Positions 1 through 8,587 are shown, counted from the first letter of the stretch. The stretch: 64,000 nucleotides of DNA from Kingella denitrificans ATCC 33394 (GCF_000190695.1 NZ_GL870929.1:97012-161011), one strand, 5' to 3'. Notes: generated by a model from the sequence alone, not told the origin. Program-made: numbers and translations.

Positions 1-297
1 GATTTGCCGCGCAACAGCATCGGCCATCCGCATCCGACCTACCAAAACCTTCAACCGTTGCGCAACGATATGCAAGCCGTTGTTTTGCAAAACTATCCTG
101 AAGTGCAGGCTGCTTTTGCCGAATTGCAGCAATACGGAACGCCGCGCATGACGGGTTCGGGTTCGTGCCTGTTTTTAACATGCGAACAACCGCAGCAGGC
201 GCAGCACATCCGACAACAGTTGTCCGACCGCTGGCAAAGCTGGTGCGTCCACAGTTTGCTAACGCATCCTTTATTCGGCATGATTTCAAATAGATAA
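1..297 (+). CDS. ispE: 4-diphosphocytidyl-2-C-methyl-D-erythritol kinase, 3' part only
   Basis: Open reading frame running in from the left edge; the first base is already a codon start, so 98 codons plus the stop are visible. IspE phosphorylates 4-diphosphocytidyl-2-C-methylerythritol in the MEP isoprenoid pathway. The visible part contains the third GHMP-kinase motif (PRMTGSGSCLFLT) and the short C-terminal tail ending near HPLFGM. The position immediately upstream of tRNA-Gln matches the ispE-tRNA-Gln order I know from Neisseria. The N-terminal ATP-binding half lies outside the window, so integrity cannot be judged. Confidence 0.85.
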   Translation, partial: DLPRNSIGHPHPTYQNLQPLRNDMQAVVLQNYPEVQAAFAELQQYGTPRMTGSGSCLFLTCEQPQQAQHIRQQLSDRWQSWCVHSLLTHPLFGMISNR

Positions 298-317
298 AAA
301 ATATTTACAAAATATAA

Positions 318-346
318 TTGACAATGCAGCCTGCGGACTGCATAAT
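318..346 (+). promoter_or_regulatory. sigma-70 promoter of the tRNA-Gln pair
   Basis: TTGACA (318-323), 17-bp spacer, CATAAT (341-346). A start near 353 would give a short leader before the first tRNA at 380. A DUS-like core (GCAGCCTGC) lies inside the spacer. Confidence 0.7.
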
Positions 347-379
347 ACCAGCTTTCCAATCGCTGCAAAGCGATAAAGT

Positions 380-456
380 TGGGGATTCGCCAAGTTGGTT
401 AAGGCATCGGATTTTGATTCCGACATGCGTAGGTTCGAATCCTACATCCCCAGCCA
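380..456 (+). tRNA. tRNA-Gln (TTG), copy 1
   Basis: Cloverleaf with acceptor TGGGGAT/ATCCCCA, anticodon loop TTTTGAT giving anticodon TTG, T-arm GGTTCGAATCC and an encoded CCA at 454-456. Identical in sequence to the second copy 12 bp downstream. Confidence 0.95.
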
Positions 457-468
457 GAAAACCTTTTT

Positions 469-545
469 TGGGGATTCGCCAAGTTGGTTAAGGCATCGGA
501 TTTTGATTCCGACATGCGTAGGTTCGAATCCTACATCCCCAGCCA
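469..545 (+). tRNA. tRNA-Gln (TTG), copy 2
   Basis: Exact duplicate of the preceding 77-nt tRNA-Gln, including the encoded CCA (543-545). Probably co-transcribed from the same promoter. Confidence 0.95.
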
Positions 546-617
546 AATTAAGCGTATATGTTTTTTTGCATATGCGCTTAATCTTTTATGGCGGCATCAT
601 ATTGACACCATCATTTC

Positions 618-667
618 AAAAGCAGCCTGCACCCGAATGGCGATGACCGAAAGTGCAGGCTGCTTTT
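618..667. terminator. DUS inverted repeat after tRNA-Gln
   Basis: Two facing DUS copies: AAAAGCAGCCTGCAC at 618-632 and its complement at 653-667, forming a 15-bp stem ending in T residues. Typical Neisseriaceae bidirectional terminator between convergent units (tRNAs and ftsH). Confidence 0.75.
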
Positions 668-675
668 CGCATTAA

Positions 676-711
676 AAAACCCTATCCACAGTGAACCACA
701 GATAGGGTTTT
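676..711 (-). terminator. rho-independent terminator of ftsH
   Basis: Inverted repeat AAAACCCTATC (676-686) / GATAGGGTTTT (701-711), lying just beyond the ftsH stop and followed on the minus strand by a T run. Confidence 0.75.
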
Positions 712-714
712 CTT

Positions 715-2673
715 TTACACGTTGCCGTGTTGATTGGGCGAATCAGCTGGTGCAGGCTGCTCTGTTACGGGTGCTTCGGCTTCGGGAAGCTGCGTAAATT
801 CAGGTTCTGCACCGCCGTTTTCGGGGCGGATGTTGTGGCTGTAATCTTTTGGCGGGCTCGGTTGCTTGCCGCCCATAATTTCCAGCACTTGGTCGCGGTC
901 GATGGTTTCCCAATCCATCAGCGCTTTGCACATCACTTCCATTTTGTCGCGGTTTTCGCTCAAAATTTTGTAGGCGACGGCATATTGCTCATCCAGAATG
1001 CGGCGCACTTCCGCGTCCACTTCCTGCTGCGTTTTCTCGGAAATGTGCTGCGAACGGGTCACGCTGCGCCCCAAGAACACTTCGCCTTCGTTTTCGGCAT
1101 ACACCATCACGCCCATTTTTTCGCTCATGCCGTAACGCGTTACCATTTCGCGGGCAATCTGCGTGGCGCGCTCAAAGTCGTTGGACGCGCCGGTGGAAAT
1201 GCGTCCGACAAAAATATCTTCCGCAATGCGCCCGCCGAACAGAATCGCCAACTGACTCAACATTTGGTCTTTATACAGCGAAATGCGGTCTCGTTCCGGC
1301 AGTTGCCATGTCAGGCCCAGCGCTCGCCCGCGCGGCATAATGGTAACTTTGTGGACGGGGTCGGTGAAGTCCAGGCTTTCGGCAACGATGGCGTGTCCGG
1401 ATTCGTGGTAGGCGGTGGCGCGTTTTTCTTCATCGGTCATCACCATGCTGCGGCGTTCCGGACCCATGTAAATTTTGTCTTTCGCATCTTCAAAGTCGCT
1501 CATATCGACTTTGATTTTGTTGCGGCGACCGGCAAACAAGGCGGCTTCATTGACCAAGTTGGCCAAGTCAGCACCTGAAAAGCCCGGTGTGCCGCGTGCC
1601 AAAGAAACCAAATCCACGCTGGAATCCAACGGTACTTTTTTGGCATGCACCTGCAAAATCTGCTCGCGGCCGCGGATATCGGGCAGCGGCACAACCACTT
1701 GGCGGTCGAAACGGCCGGGGCGTTGCAGGGCGGGGTCAAGCACGTCAGGACGGTTGGTGGCGGCAATCACAATCACGGTTTGGTTGCTCTCGAAGCCGTC
1801 CATTTCCACCAAAAGCTGGTTCAAGGTTTGTTCGCGTTCATCGTTGCCGCCGCCTAAACCGGCACCGCGTTGGCGGCCGACGGCGTCGATTTCGTCAATA
1901 AAGATGATGCAGGGTGCATTTCTTTTGGCTTGCTCAAACATATCGCGTACACGGCTTGCACCCACGCCAACAAACATTTCCACAAAATCGGAACCGGAAA
2001 TGCTGAAGAACGGCACGCCTGCTTCGCCGGCAATGGCTTTGGCCAACAGGGTTTTACCCGTGCCCGGAGAGCCGGCCAGCAAAATACCGCGCGGCACACG
2101 GCCGCCCAGCGATTGGTAGCGGCTCGGGTCTCGCAAATATTCAACGATTTCCTGCACTTCTTCTTTGGCTTCGTCACAGCCTGCCACATCGGCAAAGGTC
2201 ACGGCGTTGGCATCTTTGTCCAGCAGGCGCGCACGGCTTTTACCGAACGAGAACGCACCGCCTTTGCCGCCGCCGGATTGGGCGCGCATAAAGTAAATCC
2301 ACACGCCGATCAGCAGCAATACGGGCAGCAGGTTGGTCAGCAGGCCGCGCAAGAAGCCGGGTTGTTCTTCGGGTGTGACTTTAATGCGGACTTTGTTTTC
2401 TTCCAGTGTCGTAATCAGGCGGTCGTCCAGCGGTGCGTTGGTGGTGAAGGCAGATCTTTCGCTGTCGTTGCGTTCGCCTCTAATCCGATAGCCTGCGGGC
2501 GAGCCTTCCAAATTGACATTGTTGATTTCGCCGGATTTAACCTGTTGGATAAACTGGGAATATTCAATTTGCTTGCCATCGGTTTTGCGCTCCTGCATGG
2601 CATTGACGCCTGCGCCGATGGCTAAAAATAGCGCGCCCCAGATGATAATGTTTTTGATAATGCTGTTTCCCAC
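715..2673 (-). CDS. ftsH: ATP-dependent zinc metalloprotease FtsH
   Basis: Membrane-anchored AAA+ protease for quality control of membrane and regulatory proteins. Two N-terminal transmembrane segments (about residues 7-25 and 110-128), Walker A GSPGTGKT at about 201-208, Walker B IIFIDEID, and the zinc site HESGH in the C-terminal peptidase domain. I start it at GTG 2673 because AGGAG lies 9 nt upstream and the product (652 aa) then begins like other FtsH proteins; a 20-codon longer reading exists but has no such support. The Pro/Ala-rich C-terminus is normal for betaproteobacteria. The preceding rlmE gene ends 66 bp upstream in the same orientation, the usual rlmE-ftsH arrangement. Confidence 0.95.
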   Translation of the reverse strand: MGNSIIKNIIIWGALFLAIGAGVNAMQERKTDGKQIEYSQFIQQVKSGEINNVNLEGSPAGYRIRGERNDSERSAFTTNAPLDDRLITTLEENKVRIKVTPEEQPGFLRGLLTNLLPVLLLIGVWIYFMRAQSGGGKGGAFSFGKSRARLLDKDANAVTFADVAGCDEAKEEVQEIVEYLRDPSRYQSLGGRVPRGILLAGSPGTGKTLLAKAIAGEAGVPFFSISGSDFVEMFVGVGASRVRDMFEQAKRNAPCIIFIDEIDAVGRQRGAGLGGGNDEREQTLNQLLVEMDGFESNQTVIVIAATNRPDVLDPALQRPGRFDRQVVVPLPDIRGREQILQVHAKKVPLDSSVDLVSLARGTPGFSGADLANLVNEAALFAGRRNKIKVDMSDFEDAKDKIYMGPERRSMVMTDEEKRATAYHESGHAIVAESLDFTDPVHKVTIMPRGRALGLTWQLPERDRISLYKDQMLSQLAILFGGRIAEDIFVGRISTGASNDFERATQIAREMVTRYGMSEKMGVMVYAENEGEVFLGRSVTRSQHISEKTQQEVDAEVRRILDEQYAVAYKILSENRDKMEVMCKALMDWETIDRDQVLEIMGGKQPSPPKDYSHNIRPENGGAEPEFTQLPEAEAPVTEQPAPADSPNQHGNV

Positions 2674-2739
2674 AGAAACGGACTCCTGTTTGGTCAAAAT
2701 TGAAAAGTGGATGGATTGTAAAGCAGCCTGCAAGGCTTG

Positions 2740-3360
2740 TCAGCGTTTATTTTTGCCCAATAAGTAAATTTCACTGGAGCGATTGCGCGAGGCATCGGGC
2801 TTGCGTGTCTGCACGGTTTGAAACAGGCTGCGCATCTCGGCCAGGTATTCTTGGTAGCCTGCGCCTTGGAAGACTTTGATCAAAAACGACCCGCCTGGTT
2901 TCAGGTGGTTTCGGGCAAAATCCAGCGCCAGTTCGCATAAATAATAGCTGCGTGCCTGGTCGGTGACGGCATTGCCTGACATATTGGGTGCCATGTCGCA
3001 AATTACAAGGTCTAAGGGACGGTTGCCGAGTAAATTTTCAAATTGGCGCAATACTTCGTCTTCGCGGAAGTCGCCTTGGATGAAGTCCACGCCGTCAATG
3101 CGCTCCATGGGCAGGATGTCGAGGGCGAACACTTGACCCGACGGGCCGACGAGTTTGGCGGCGACTTGCGACCAGCTGCCGGGTGCGCTGCCCAAATCGG
3201 CCAGCAGGGTGCCGGATTTAATCAGTTTGTCTTTTTCGTTGATTTCCAATAATTTGTAGGCGGCGCGGGCGCGGTAGCCGTCTTTTTGGGCGCGTTGGAC
3301 GTAGGGGTCGTTCACATGTTCGTGCATCCACGCGGGGGAGGATTTGGAGCGTTGTACCAT
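2740..3360 (-). CDS. rlmE: 23S rRNA (uridine(2552)-2'-O)-methyltransferase
   Basis: RlmE/FtsJ methylates U2552 in the A-loop of 23S rRNA using S-adenosylmethionine. SAM motif LADLGSAPGSWSQV follows the conserved AQKDGYRARAAYKLLEI stretch. The catalytic K-D-K-E residues are seen in the N-terminal YKLLEI region, VICDMAP, FLIKVFQG and SSEIYLL. ATG at 3360 gives 206 aa, the family length; an in-frame TTG 7 codons upstream falls next to a DUS and is less likely. No strong Shine-Dalgarno is visible. Followed by ftsH in the same direction. Confidence 0.93.
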   Translation of the reverse strand: MVQRSKSSPAWMHEHVNDPYVQRAQKDGYRARAAYKLLEINEKDKLIKSGTLLADLGSAPGSWSQVAAKLVGPSGQVFALDILPMERIDGVDFIQGDFREDEVLRQFENLLGNRPLDLVICDMAPNMSGNAVTDQARSYYLCELALDFARNHLKPGGSFLIKVFQGAGYQEYLAEMRSLFQTVQTRKPDASRNRSSEIYLLGKNKR

Positions 3361-3409
3361 AAATACTGTGTGTGCTTTCAAAAGCAGCCTGCACTTTTGG
3401 GGCGCGGCA

Positions 3410-4639
3410 TTAGTTGAGTGTAACGTGCTTCATGTATTGTTCGACGGCCTGGGCGATGCCGGCGGCAATGCTGCGCTGGTAATTGGCGGAGGACAGCAGT
3501 TTTTCGTCCTGCGGATTGGAGATGAACCCCATTTCCAGCAGCACGGAGGGGATGTCCAGGGAGCGCAGTACGAGAAAATTGGCGGTGTCCACTTGGCTGC
3601 GGTGCAGCTTCACTTTGCCGGAAATGTTGCGCAGGATGAGGTTGCCCAGGCGCGTGGAATCGGCGGTGGTCTGGCTTTGCATCATATCGGACAAAATGGT
3701 GTCCACGTCTTTGTTGCCCACGCTGGGGAGGCCGTCCACCAAATCCGCGTCGTTTTCCGATTTGGCCAGCCGGCGGACGCGTTCGCTGTTGGCGTGCCCC
3801 CAAATATATACGTCGGCACCGCGTGCGGTGGGTGCACCTTCTGCGGAGTTGGCGTGAATGGAGATGAACAGGTCGGCATTGACTTGGCGCGCTTTTTGGC
3901 GGCGGGCCAGCAGGGGGATTTTCACATCGGTGGTGCGCGTCATGTGGACGATGTAGCCCTTGGCTTTCAGTTGGGATTGTGCGGCCAGCGCCACGGCAAA
4001 GGCCACGTCTTTCTCCTTCACGCCACCGGGGCCGATGGCGCCGGGGTCAACGCCACCATGCCCCGGGTCGAGCATAATCACGGGTTTGCGCGTGCGGCGG
4101 TTGGCCTGGGGTGCAGGCTGCTTTTGCTGGGCGGACGGGGTTTGCTGCTGAATCAATGAGCCGATGGCATCTTCGTGCGGCGGATTGTCGTTTTGCGCGC
4201 CGCTTTCCGTGTTGCTGCCGCTGCCCGCCAGTTCGATATAAATACGCTGCTTATTGCCTTGGTCGAGCGGTGTTGCCGTTACCACAACTTTTGCAGGCTG
4301 CTTTAAATCGATGACCAAGCGCAGGGTTTTCGCGTTTTGCTGGCCGATGCGGATGTTTTTAATCAGCGGGTGCTGTTTGTCGATTTGCTGCGCTAGGCGT
4401 GTCAGCGGCAGGTTTTGGTGGATGCCGTCCAAATCGATGACCAACCGGTGCGGGTTGGCCAGCGTGAAATAGCGGTAGGCGATTTTGTGGTTGGTGTCGA
4501 TAAAAATGCGTGTGCGGCCGCGCTCGTTCTGTACCTGTGCGGCGGTAACCTGTGCGGCAATGTTGGCGGCATAGGCCAGCGGGCCGAGCAGTGAAGCGGA
4601 GAGCCATGCCATCATTCTGCGGCGGGTGAGTTTTTTCAT
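3410..4639 (-). CDS. amiC: N-acetylmuramoyl-L-alanine amidase, AmiC type
   Basis: Periplasmic zinc amidase that splits septal peptidoglycan during daughter-cell separation. Starts MKKLTRRRMMAWLS: a twin-arginine-like signal with hydrophobic core and AYA cleavage region. Then an AMIN targeting domain (about 30-130), a Q/P-rich linker, and an Amidase_3 domain with DPGHGG, FISIHANSA and the catalytic Glu in VLLEMGFISN. The linker segment QQKQPAP is encoded by a DUS. The start codon overlaps the tsaE stop (ATGA), so the two are translationally coupled; the frame stays open upstream but the ATG at 4639 with Tat signal is the credible start. 409 aa. Confidence 0.93.
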   Translation of the reverse strand: MKKLTRRRMMAWLSASLLGPLAYAANIAAQVTAAQVQNERGRTRIFIDTNHKIAYRYFTLANPHRLVIDLDGIHQNLPLTRLAQQIDKQHPLIKNIRIGQQNAKTLRLVIDLKQPAKVVVTATPLDQGNKQRIYIELAGSGSNTESGAQNDNPPHEDAIGSLIQQQTPSAQQKQPAPQANRRTRKPVIMLDPGHGGVDPGAIGPGGVKEKDVAFAVALAAQSQLKAKGYIVHMTRTTDVKIPLLARRQKARQVNADLFISIHANSAEGAPTARGADVYIWGHANSERVRRLAKSENDADLVDGLPSVGNKDVDTILSDMMQSQTTADSTRLGNLILRNISGKVKLHRSQVDTANFLVLRSLDIPSVLLEMGFISNPQDEKLLSSANYQRSIAAGIAQAVEQYMKHVTLN

Positions 4640-5085
4640 TGTGCCAATACGCTTTCTCCGCGTGCTGTCGCGGTGCGGACGGTGCAGCACCGACCGTTGT
4701 CCTTTGCGGTAAAATCCAAATAAATATCGGCAGCGGGCACGTTGCCGCCGCCTTTTTCTGCCCATTCGATCAGGCAAATGCAGCCTGCACCCGTTAAATC
4801 GTCCAAACCGGCATCGTGCCATTCTTCGGGTTCGGCGAAGCGGTATAAATCGAAATGGTGGACGGTGCATTGCGGCAAACCGTAGCTTTCGACAATGGCG
4901 TAGGTCGGGCTTTTCACCGTGCCCGTATAGCCCAACCCTTTCAGCAGGCCGCGCGCGAACGTGGTTTTGCCCGCGCCCAAAGAGCCGTTCAGGTAAATGA
5001 CGAGGGGTGCATGCAGGCTGCCTGCTAGCGATGCGCCGAAAGCTAATGTGGCCGCCTCATCCGGCAGCCAAACGGAGTGTTGCAT
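4636..5085 (-). CDS. tsaE: tRNA threonylcarbamoyladenosine biosynthesis ATPase TsaE
   Basis: Small P-loop ATPase that works with TsaD/TsaB in t6A37 tRNA modification. Walker A GSLGAGKTTFARGLL at about residues 33-47; 149 aa, the usual length. A DUS fragment near the C-terminal half encodes part of the AGCICLIEW stretch. Its stop overlaps the amiC start by 4 nt; tsaE-amiC is a known proteobacterial pair. Confidence 0.93.
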   Translation of the reverse strand: MQHSVWLPDEAATLAFGASLAGSLHAPLVIYLNGSLGAGKTTFARGLLKGLGYTGTVKSPTYAIVESYGLPQCTVHHFDLYRFAEPEEWHDAGLDDLTGAGCICLIEWAEKGGGNVPAADIYLDFTAKDNGRCCTVRTATARGESVLAQ

Positions 5086-5278
5086 AATCTTATTTTCGGG
5101 TGTTTTTGTAAGGTGGAATTATAAAGGATTTATTTTTTGGCTGCAAAAACATCGGAATCGGCAAAACGTTGTGTGCGAAAGGGCGGGGCGGGGCAAAAAT
5201 AAAATAGTGCAATCATGTGCAGCCTGCTACAATAACCTACATTTCACTTTAAAAATCGCCCGAAACAGGTAAAAATCG

Positions 5279-5911
5279 ATGACTGAATTAAAAGAACAGC
5301 TGAAACTCGGCCTGCAAGCCATGCATTTGGATTTGCCCACCGCACAGCAGTTGCTGTTGCTGGAATATGTGGCGCTACTTAAAAAATGGAACCATACCTA
5401 CAACCTCACCGCCCTGCGCGATGAAAACCAGATGATCAGCCACCACATTTTGGACAGCCTGACCCTGTTGCCGTACATCAAAAACGCGACCAGTATGATG
5501 GACGTGGGCTCAGGCGGCGGCATGCCTGGCATTCCTGCGGCCATTTGCCGTCCCGATTTGAACATTACCCTGCTGGATTCGAACACCAAAAAAACATCGT
5601 TCCTGCAACAGGCGGTGATTGAACTGGGCTTGCAAAACGTTACCGTCGCCAGTGGCCGCGTGGAGGCGATGCACGATAAGAAAGTGGACGTGGTGACCAG
5701 CCGCGCGTTTGCCGAATTGCACGATTTTATTGCACTGACCAAGCACCTGCTGAACGAAAACGGCTATTGGGCGGCCATGAAAGGCGTGTATCCGTATGAA
5801 GAACTGGAAAACGTGCCGGCTTCCGTCGAGGTTTACCAAATCGACAAGCTGGAAGTGCCCACGCTCAATGCCGAACGCCACATGGTGCTGATGCGTCCGA
5901 AGAAGGCATGA
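5279..5911 (+). CDS. rsmG: 16S rRNA (guanine(527)-N7)-methyltransferase
   Basis: RsmG (GidB) methylates G527 of 16S rRNA. SAM-binding MDVGSGGGMPGIP at about residues 77-89, the KWNHTYNLTA N-terminal signature, and VTSRAFAEL. 210 aa. Preceded by a 193-bp intergenic region that separates it from the divergent tsaE; only a weak ribosome-binding site (CAGGT) is seen. parA starts 1 bp after its stop, the common gidB-parA order. Confidence 0.95.
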   Translation: MTELKEQLKLGLQAMHLDLPTAQQLLLLEYVALLKKWNHTYNLTALRDENQMISHHILDSLTLLPYIKNATSMMDVGSGGGMPGIPAAICRPDLNITLLDSNTKKTSFLQQAVIELGLQNVTVASGRVEAMHDKKVDVVTSRAFAELHDFIALTKHLLNENGYWAAMKGVYPYEELENVPASVEVYQIDKLEVPTLNAERHMVLMRPKKA

Positions 5912-5912
5912 T

Positions 5913-6695
5913 ATGAGCGCGAAAATTTTAGCGGTGGCCAACCAAAAAGGCGGTGTGGGCAAAACCACAACGGCGGTGAATCTGGCGGCATCTTTGGCGC
6001 ATTTCGGCAAACGCGTCCTGCTGGTGGATTTGGATCCGCAGGGCAATGCCACCACCGGCAGCGGCATCGACAAAAGCGATATTCAATACGGCGTATATTC
6101 CGTTTTGACCGGTGATGCCGATATTGCCGACGCGCGAATCCGCAGTGAGGCGGGCGGCTATGATGTGCTGGCGGCCAACCGGAATCTGGCCGGCGCGGAA
6201 ATCGAGCTGGTGCAGGAAATCGCCCGCGAAATGCGGCTGAAAAACGCGCTTTCCGCCGTGCAGGACGATTACGATTTTGTGCTGATTGACTGCCCGCCCA
6301 CACTCACGTTGCTCACGCTCAACGGTTTGGTGGCGGCAGAAGGCGTGCTGGTGCCGATGGTGTGCGAATATTACGCGCTGGAAGGCATTAGTGATTTGGT
6401 GGCGACCGTGCGCAAAATACGGCAGGCCATCAACCCGAAACTCAATATTTTTGGTATCATTAGAACTTTATACAGCAACCAAAACCGTTTGGCGCAAGAT
6501 GTGAGCGAGCAGTTGCAGCAGCATTTTGCTGATGTGTTGCTGCAAACCACCATTCCGCGCAATGTGCGTTTGGCAGAGGCACCCAGCTACGGGCAGCCTG
6601 CACTGGTTTATGATGCCAAAGCCAAAGGCACGCTGGCTTATCTGGCTTTGGCAGAAGAGATTCTGGCACGGACCGTGTCTGAAACCCGCGTGTAG
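5913..6695 (+). CDS. parA: chromosome partitioning ATPase ParA/Soj
   Basis: Deviant Walker A KGGVGKTTTAVNLA at about residues 11-24, Walker A' DLDPQGNATTGSG and DCPPTLTLLTLN identify a ParA/MinD-type ATPase that moves ParB-parS complexes. 260 aa, full length. Unlike the classical rsmG-parA-parB order, no parB follows; the next plus-strand gene is an unrelated secreted protein. Confidence 0.92.
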   Translation: MSAKILAVANQKGGVGKTTTAVNLAASLAHFGKRVLLVDLDPQGNATTGSGIDKSDIQYGVYSVLTGDADIADARIRSEAGGYDVLAANRNLAGAEIELVQEIAREMRLKNALSAVQDDYDFVLIDCPPTLTLLTLNGLVAAEGVLVPMVCEYYALEGISDLVATVRKIRQAINPKLNIFGIIRTLYSNQNRLAQDVSEQLQQHFADVLLQTTIPRNVRLAEAPSYGQPALVYDAKAKGTLAYLALAEEILARTVSETRV

Positions 6696-6733
6696 TTTCC
6701 TACACATCATTTATTTTAATTGGAGCTTTCATT

Positions 6734-7183
6734 ATGTTGAAAAAATTAGCAATCTTGATCGCAGCTGCTTCATTGGCAACCCCCGCTTTGGCAAGAGACA
6801 ACTGGTTGGGCCAAGCACAGGAAATCAACAAAATACAAATCGGCAAACGCGACCCTGGCGCACGCCGCATGATGATTAAATCCGGCACTACACCTGCCAA
6901 CCGCACCGTGTCTTACCCTGTGCGTTTGGAAGCCGGCAAATTCTACGGTTTCATGGCAGACTGTGATTACGAATGCAACGAGGCCAAATTGACCCTGACT
7001 CAAAACGGCCAAGAAATCGAGAGCTTCTCCCAAGCTGAAAACAGCTCGCCAATGTTCAGCCTGCGTGCTAACCGCACCGGTGAATACAAACTGAACTACA
7101 CCATTACCGATTGCGAAAAAGACAGATGCGCTTATTCGGTAGAAGTGTATAAAGGCAACCGCGAATACGACATGAATTTCTAA
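6734..7183 (+). CDS. secreted hypothetical protein
   Basis: 149 aa with a clear signal peptide (MLKKLAILIAAASLATPALA, cleavage after ALA). A GGAG sits 8 nt before the ATG. The mature part has a DCDYECNEAKL region and a later DCEKDRCAYSVEVYKG segment, four cysteines that could form two disulfides, with a beta-rich look. No family recognised; perhaps a small periplasmic or surface protein. Separated from parA by 38 bp and ended by a DUS inverted repeat. Confidence 0.75.
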   Translation: MLKKLAILIAAASLATPALARDNWLGQAQEINKIQIGKRDPGARRMMIKSGTTPANRTVSYPVRLEAGKFYGFMADCDYECNEAKLTLTQNGQEIESFSQAENSSPMFSLRANRTGEYKLNYTITDCEKDRCAYSVEVYKGNREYDMNF

Positions 7184-7207
7184 TTTGCCGTATTGCCGAG
7201 CGCTATA

Positions 7208-7252
7208 AAAAAGCAGCCTGCACCTTGTTTTTTGGGGTGCAGGCTGCTTTTT
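7208..7252. terminator. DUS inverted-repeat terminator
   Basis: 17-bp arms (7208-7224 and 7236-7252) made of two facing DUS copies with flanking A and T runs; it separates the convergent secreted-protein gene and mtnN and should terminate both. Confidence 0.8.
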
Positions 7253-7259
7253 GTCATGT

Positions 7260-7979
7260 TCACAGCGCCCGAATCATCTGCTGAACCATTTGCGCCGAAT
7301 GTTTCGCCGCCACTTCCAGAAACTCCTCAAAGCTCACGGAAGCCGAATCTTCCGCGCTGTCGGAAATGGCGCGGATGACCACAAACGGCGTATCCAGCTG
7401 GTAACACGTCTGCGCGATGGCGGCGGCTTCCATTTCCACCGCCAGCGGTTGCGGCAGCCGAGCGTGAATCTGTTCAATCGCGGCCTTGCTGTTGATAAAC
7501 GAATCGCCGCTCACAATCAGCCCGTGCATTACGCGCGCGGCTTGGAAGGTGCAGGCTGCTTTTTCCGCTGCCGCCACCAAGGTTTTATCGCAGGTAAACG
7601 CGGCGGGCAGTTGCGGCACTTGACCGTGTTGGTAGCCGAACGCGGTCACATCGACATCGTGGTGCATGATGTGCGTGCCCACCACCACGTCGCCCACCTT
7701 CAAACCGCCGCCGATGCCGCCCGCGCTGCCTGTGTTAATCACCATGTCGGGCGCGAAATGCTCTTTCAGCAGCGTGGTGGCGATGGCCGCATTCACTTTG
7801 CCGATGCCGCTTTGGCACAAGGCAATGTCTTTGCCGGCAAACTGCCCCGTGTACACAACAAAATTTTTGCCGAAGCGGTGGGTTTTCAAGCCGTTCAGGC
7901 TGTCGCGCAGCAGGGCGACTTCTGCTTCCATGGCGCCGATGATGCCGATGCGCTGCCCGTGTTTCGCCGTTGGATTCAT
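7260..7979 (-). CDS. mtnN: 5'-methylthioadenosine/S-adenosylhomocysteine nucleosidase
   Basis: Removes adenine from MTA and SAH. Family signature IGIIGAMEAEVALLRDSL at the N-terminus, with GSAGGIGGGLKVGDVVVG and the purine-binding VEMEAAAIAQ region. ATG 7979 gives 239 aa; longer in-frame readings lie inside luxS. Its start overlaps the luxS stop by 4 nt (ATGA), so translation is coupled: MtnN makes S-ribosylhomocysteine, the LuxS substrate. Confidence 0.94.
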   Translation of the reverse strand: MNPTAKHGQRIGIIGAMEAEVALLRDSLNGLKTHRFGKNFVVYTGQFAGKDIALCQSGIGKVNAAIATTLLKEHFAPDMVINTGSAGGIGGGLKVGDVVVGTHIMHHDVDVTAFGYQHGQVPQLPAAFTCDKTLVAAAEKAACTFQAARVMHGLIVSGDSFINSKAAIEQIHARLPQPLAVEMEAAAIAQTCYQLDTPFVVIRAISDSAEDSASVSFEEFLEVAAKHSAQMVQQMIRAL

Positions 7980-8452
7980 GCAAAGATTTCCTCCCATTGG
8001 CTGCGGTTGTCCAGCAGGTAGCGGGCGATTTTTTGCGCGCCTTCCAAGCTGTGGCTGGCCGCCCAGCCGCATTGCACCACGTTGCAGGCAGGCACTTCTT
8101 CGGCCGCCAGCACGTCTTGCAGCGTCAGTTCAATCAGGCGCAGCGCTTCTTGGTAATTGGCAATATTCAGCAGGGTAACATAAAATCCCGTCTGGCAACC
8201 CATGGGGCTGATGTCCACGATTTTGTCGGAATGGTTGCGCGACAGTTCCGCCATCAAGTGTTCCAAAGAGTGCAGGGCGGGCATTTCCATGTGGTCTTGG
8301 TTGGGCTGGCACACGCGCAAGTCATATTTGTAAATCGTGTCGCCGTGGTCGCCGTCGGTGATGCACGCCAGGCGGACATAGGGCGCTTTGACTTTGGTGT
8401 GGTCCAGATTGAAACTTTCCACGTTCATTTTCTTTTCGGCAGTGATGTTCAT
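7976..8452 (-). CDS. luxS: S-ribosylhomocysteine lyase LuxS
   Basis: Metal-dependent lyase giving homocysteine and DPD, the AI-2 precursor. Zinc motif HSLEH and the catalytic Cys in GCQTGF are present; C-terminal NVVQCGWAASHSLEGA is family-typical. I choose ATG 8452 because GGAG lies 10 nt upstream; ATG 8428 (MNVESFNLDHTK) is an alternative. 158 aa. Forms a two-gene operon with mtnN. Confidence 0.94.
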   Translation of the reverse strand: MNITAEKKMNVESFNLDHTKVKAPYVRLACITDGDHGDTIYKYDLRVCQPNQDHMEMPALHSLEHLMAELSRNHSDKIVDISPMGCQTGFYVTLLNIANYQEALRLIELTLQDVLAAEEVPACNVVQCGWAASHSLEGAQKIARYLLDNRSQWEEIFA

Positions 8453-8529
8453 GTTTGTGTAACTCCGTCGCTGTATATTCAATTGAAATGCGGATTATAA
8501 GTGAAGGCCTGTAAAAATACCACGCGCGC

Positions 8530-8569
8530 AAAAAGCAGCCTGCACCCGAAGAAGTGCAGGCTGCTTTTT
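8530..8569. terminator. DUS inverted repeat
   Basis: AAAAAGCAGCCTGCAC (8530-8545) against its complement (8554-8569), loop of 8 nt. Lies between divergent luxS and the secreted-protein gene, where a terminator is not obviously needed; it may insulate the two promoters. Confidence 0.6.
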
Positions 8570-8578
8570 GCCGGTTTG

Positions 8579-8587
8579 TGCTATAAT
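8579..8587 (+). promoter_or_regulatory. extended -10 promoter for the 8652 gene
   Basis: TGCTATAAT (TG 8579-8580, TATAAT 8582-8587), an extended -10 element about 65 nt before the ATG; no good -35. The upstream half abuts the DUS inverted repeat. Confidence 0.5.

Noticed and set aside
618..667. Many short direct and inverted copies of one motif, at first glance CRISPR-like
   Set aside because: Irregular spacing, genome-wide scatter and 12-15 bp length identify DUS; no cas genes or spacers.
3361..3381. Seven-codon upstream extension of rlmE
   Set aside because: Would start at TTG next to a DUS; family length and the internal ATG fit better.
4640..4870. 77-codon N-terminal extension of amiC
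   Set aside because: Overlaps tsaE, Arg-rich out-of-frame sequence; the ATG at 4639 opens a proper signal peptide.
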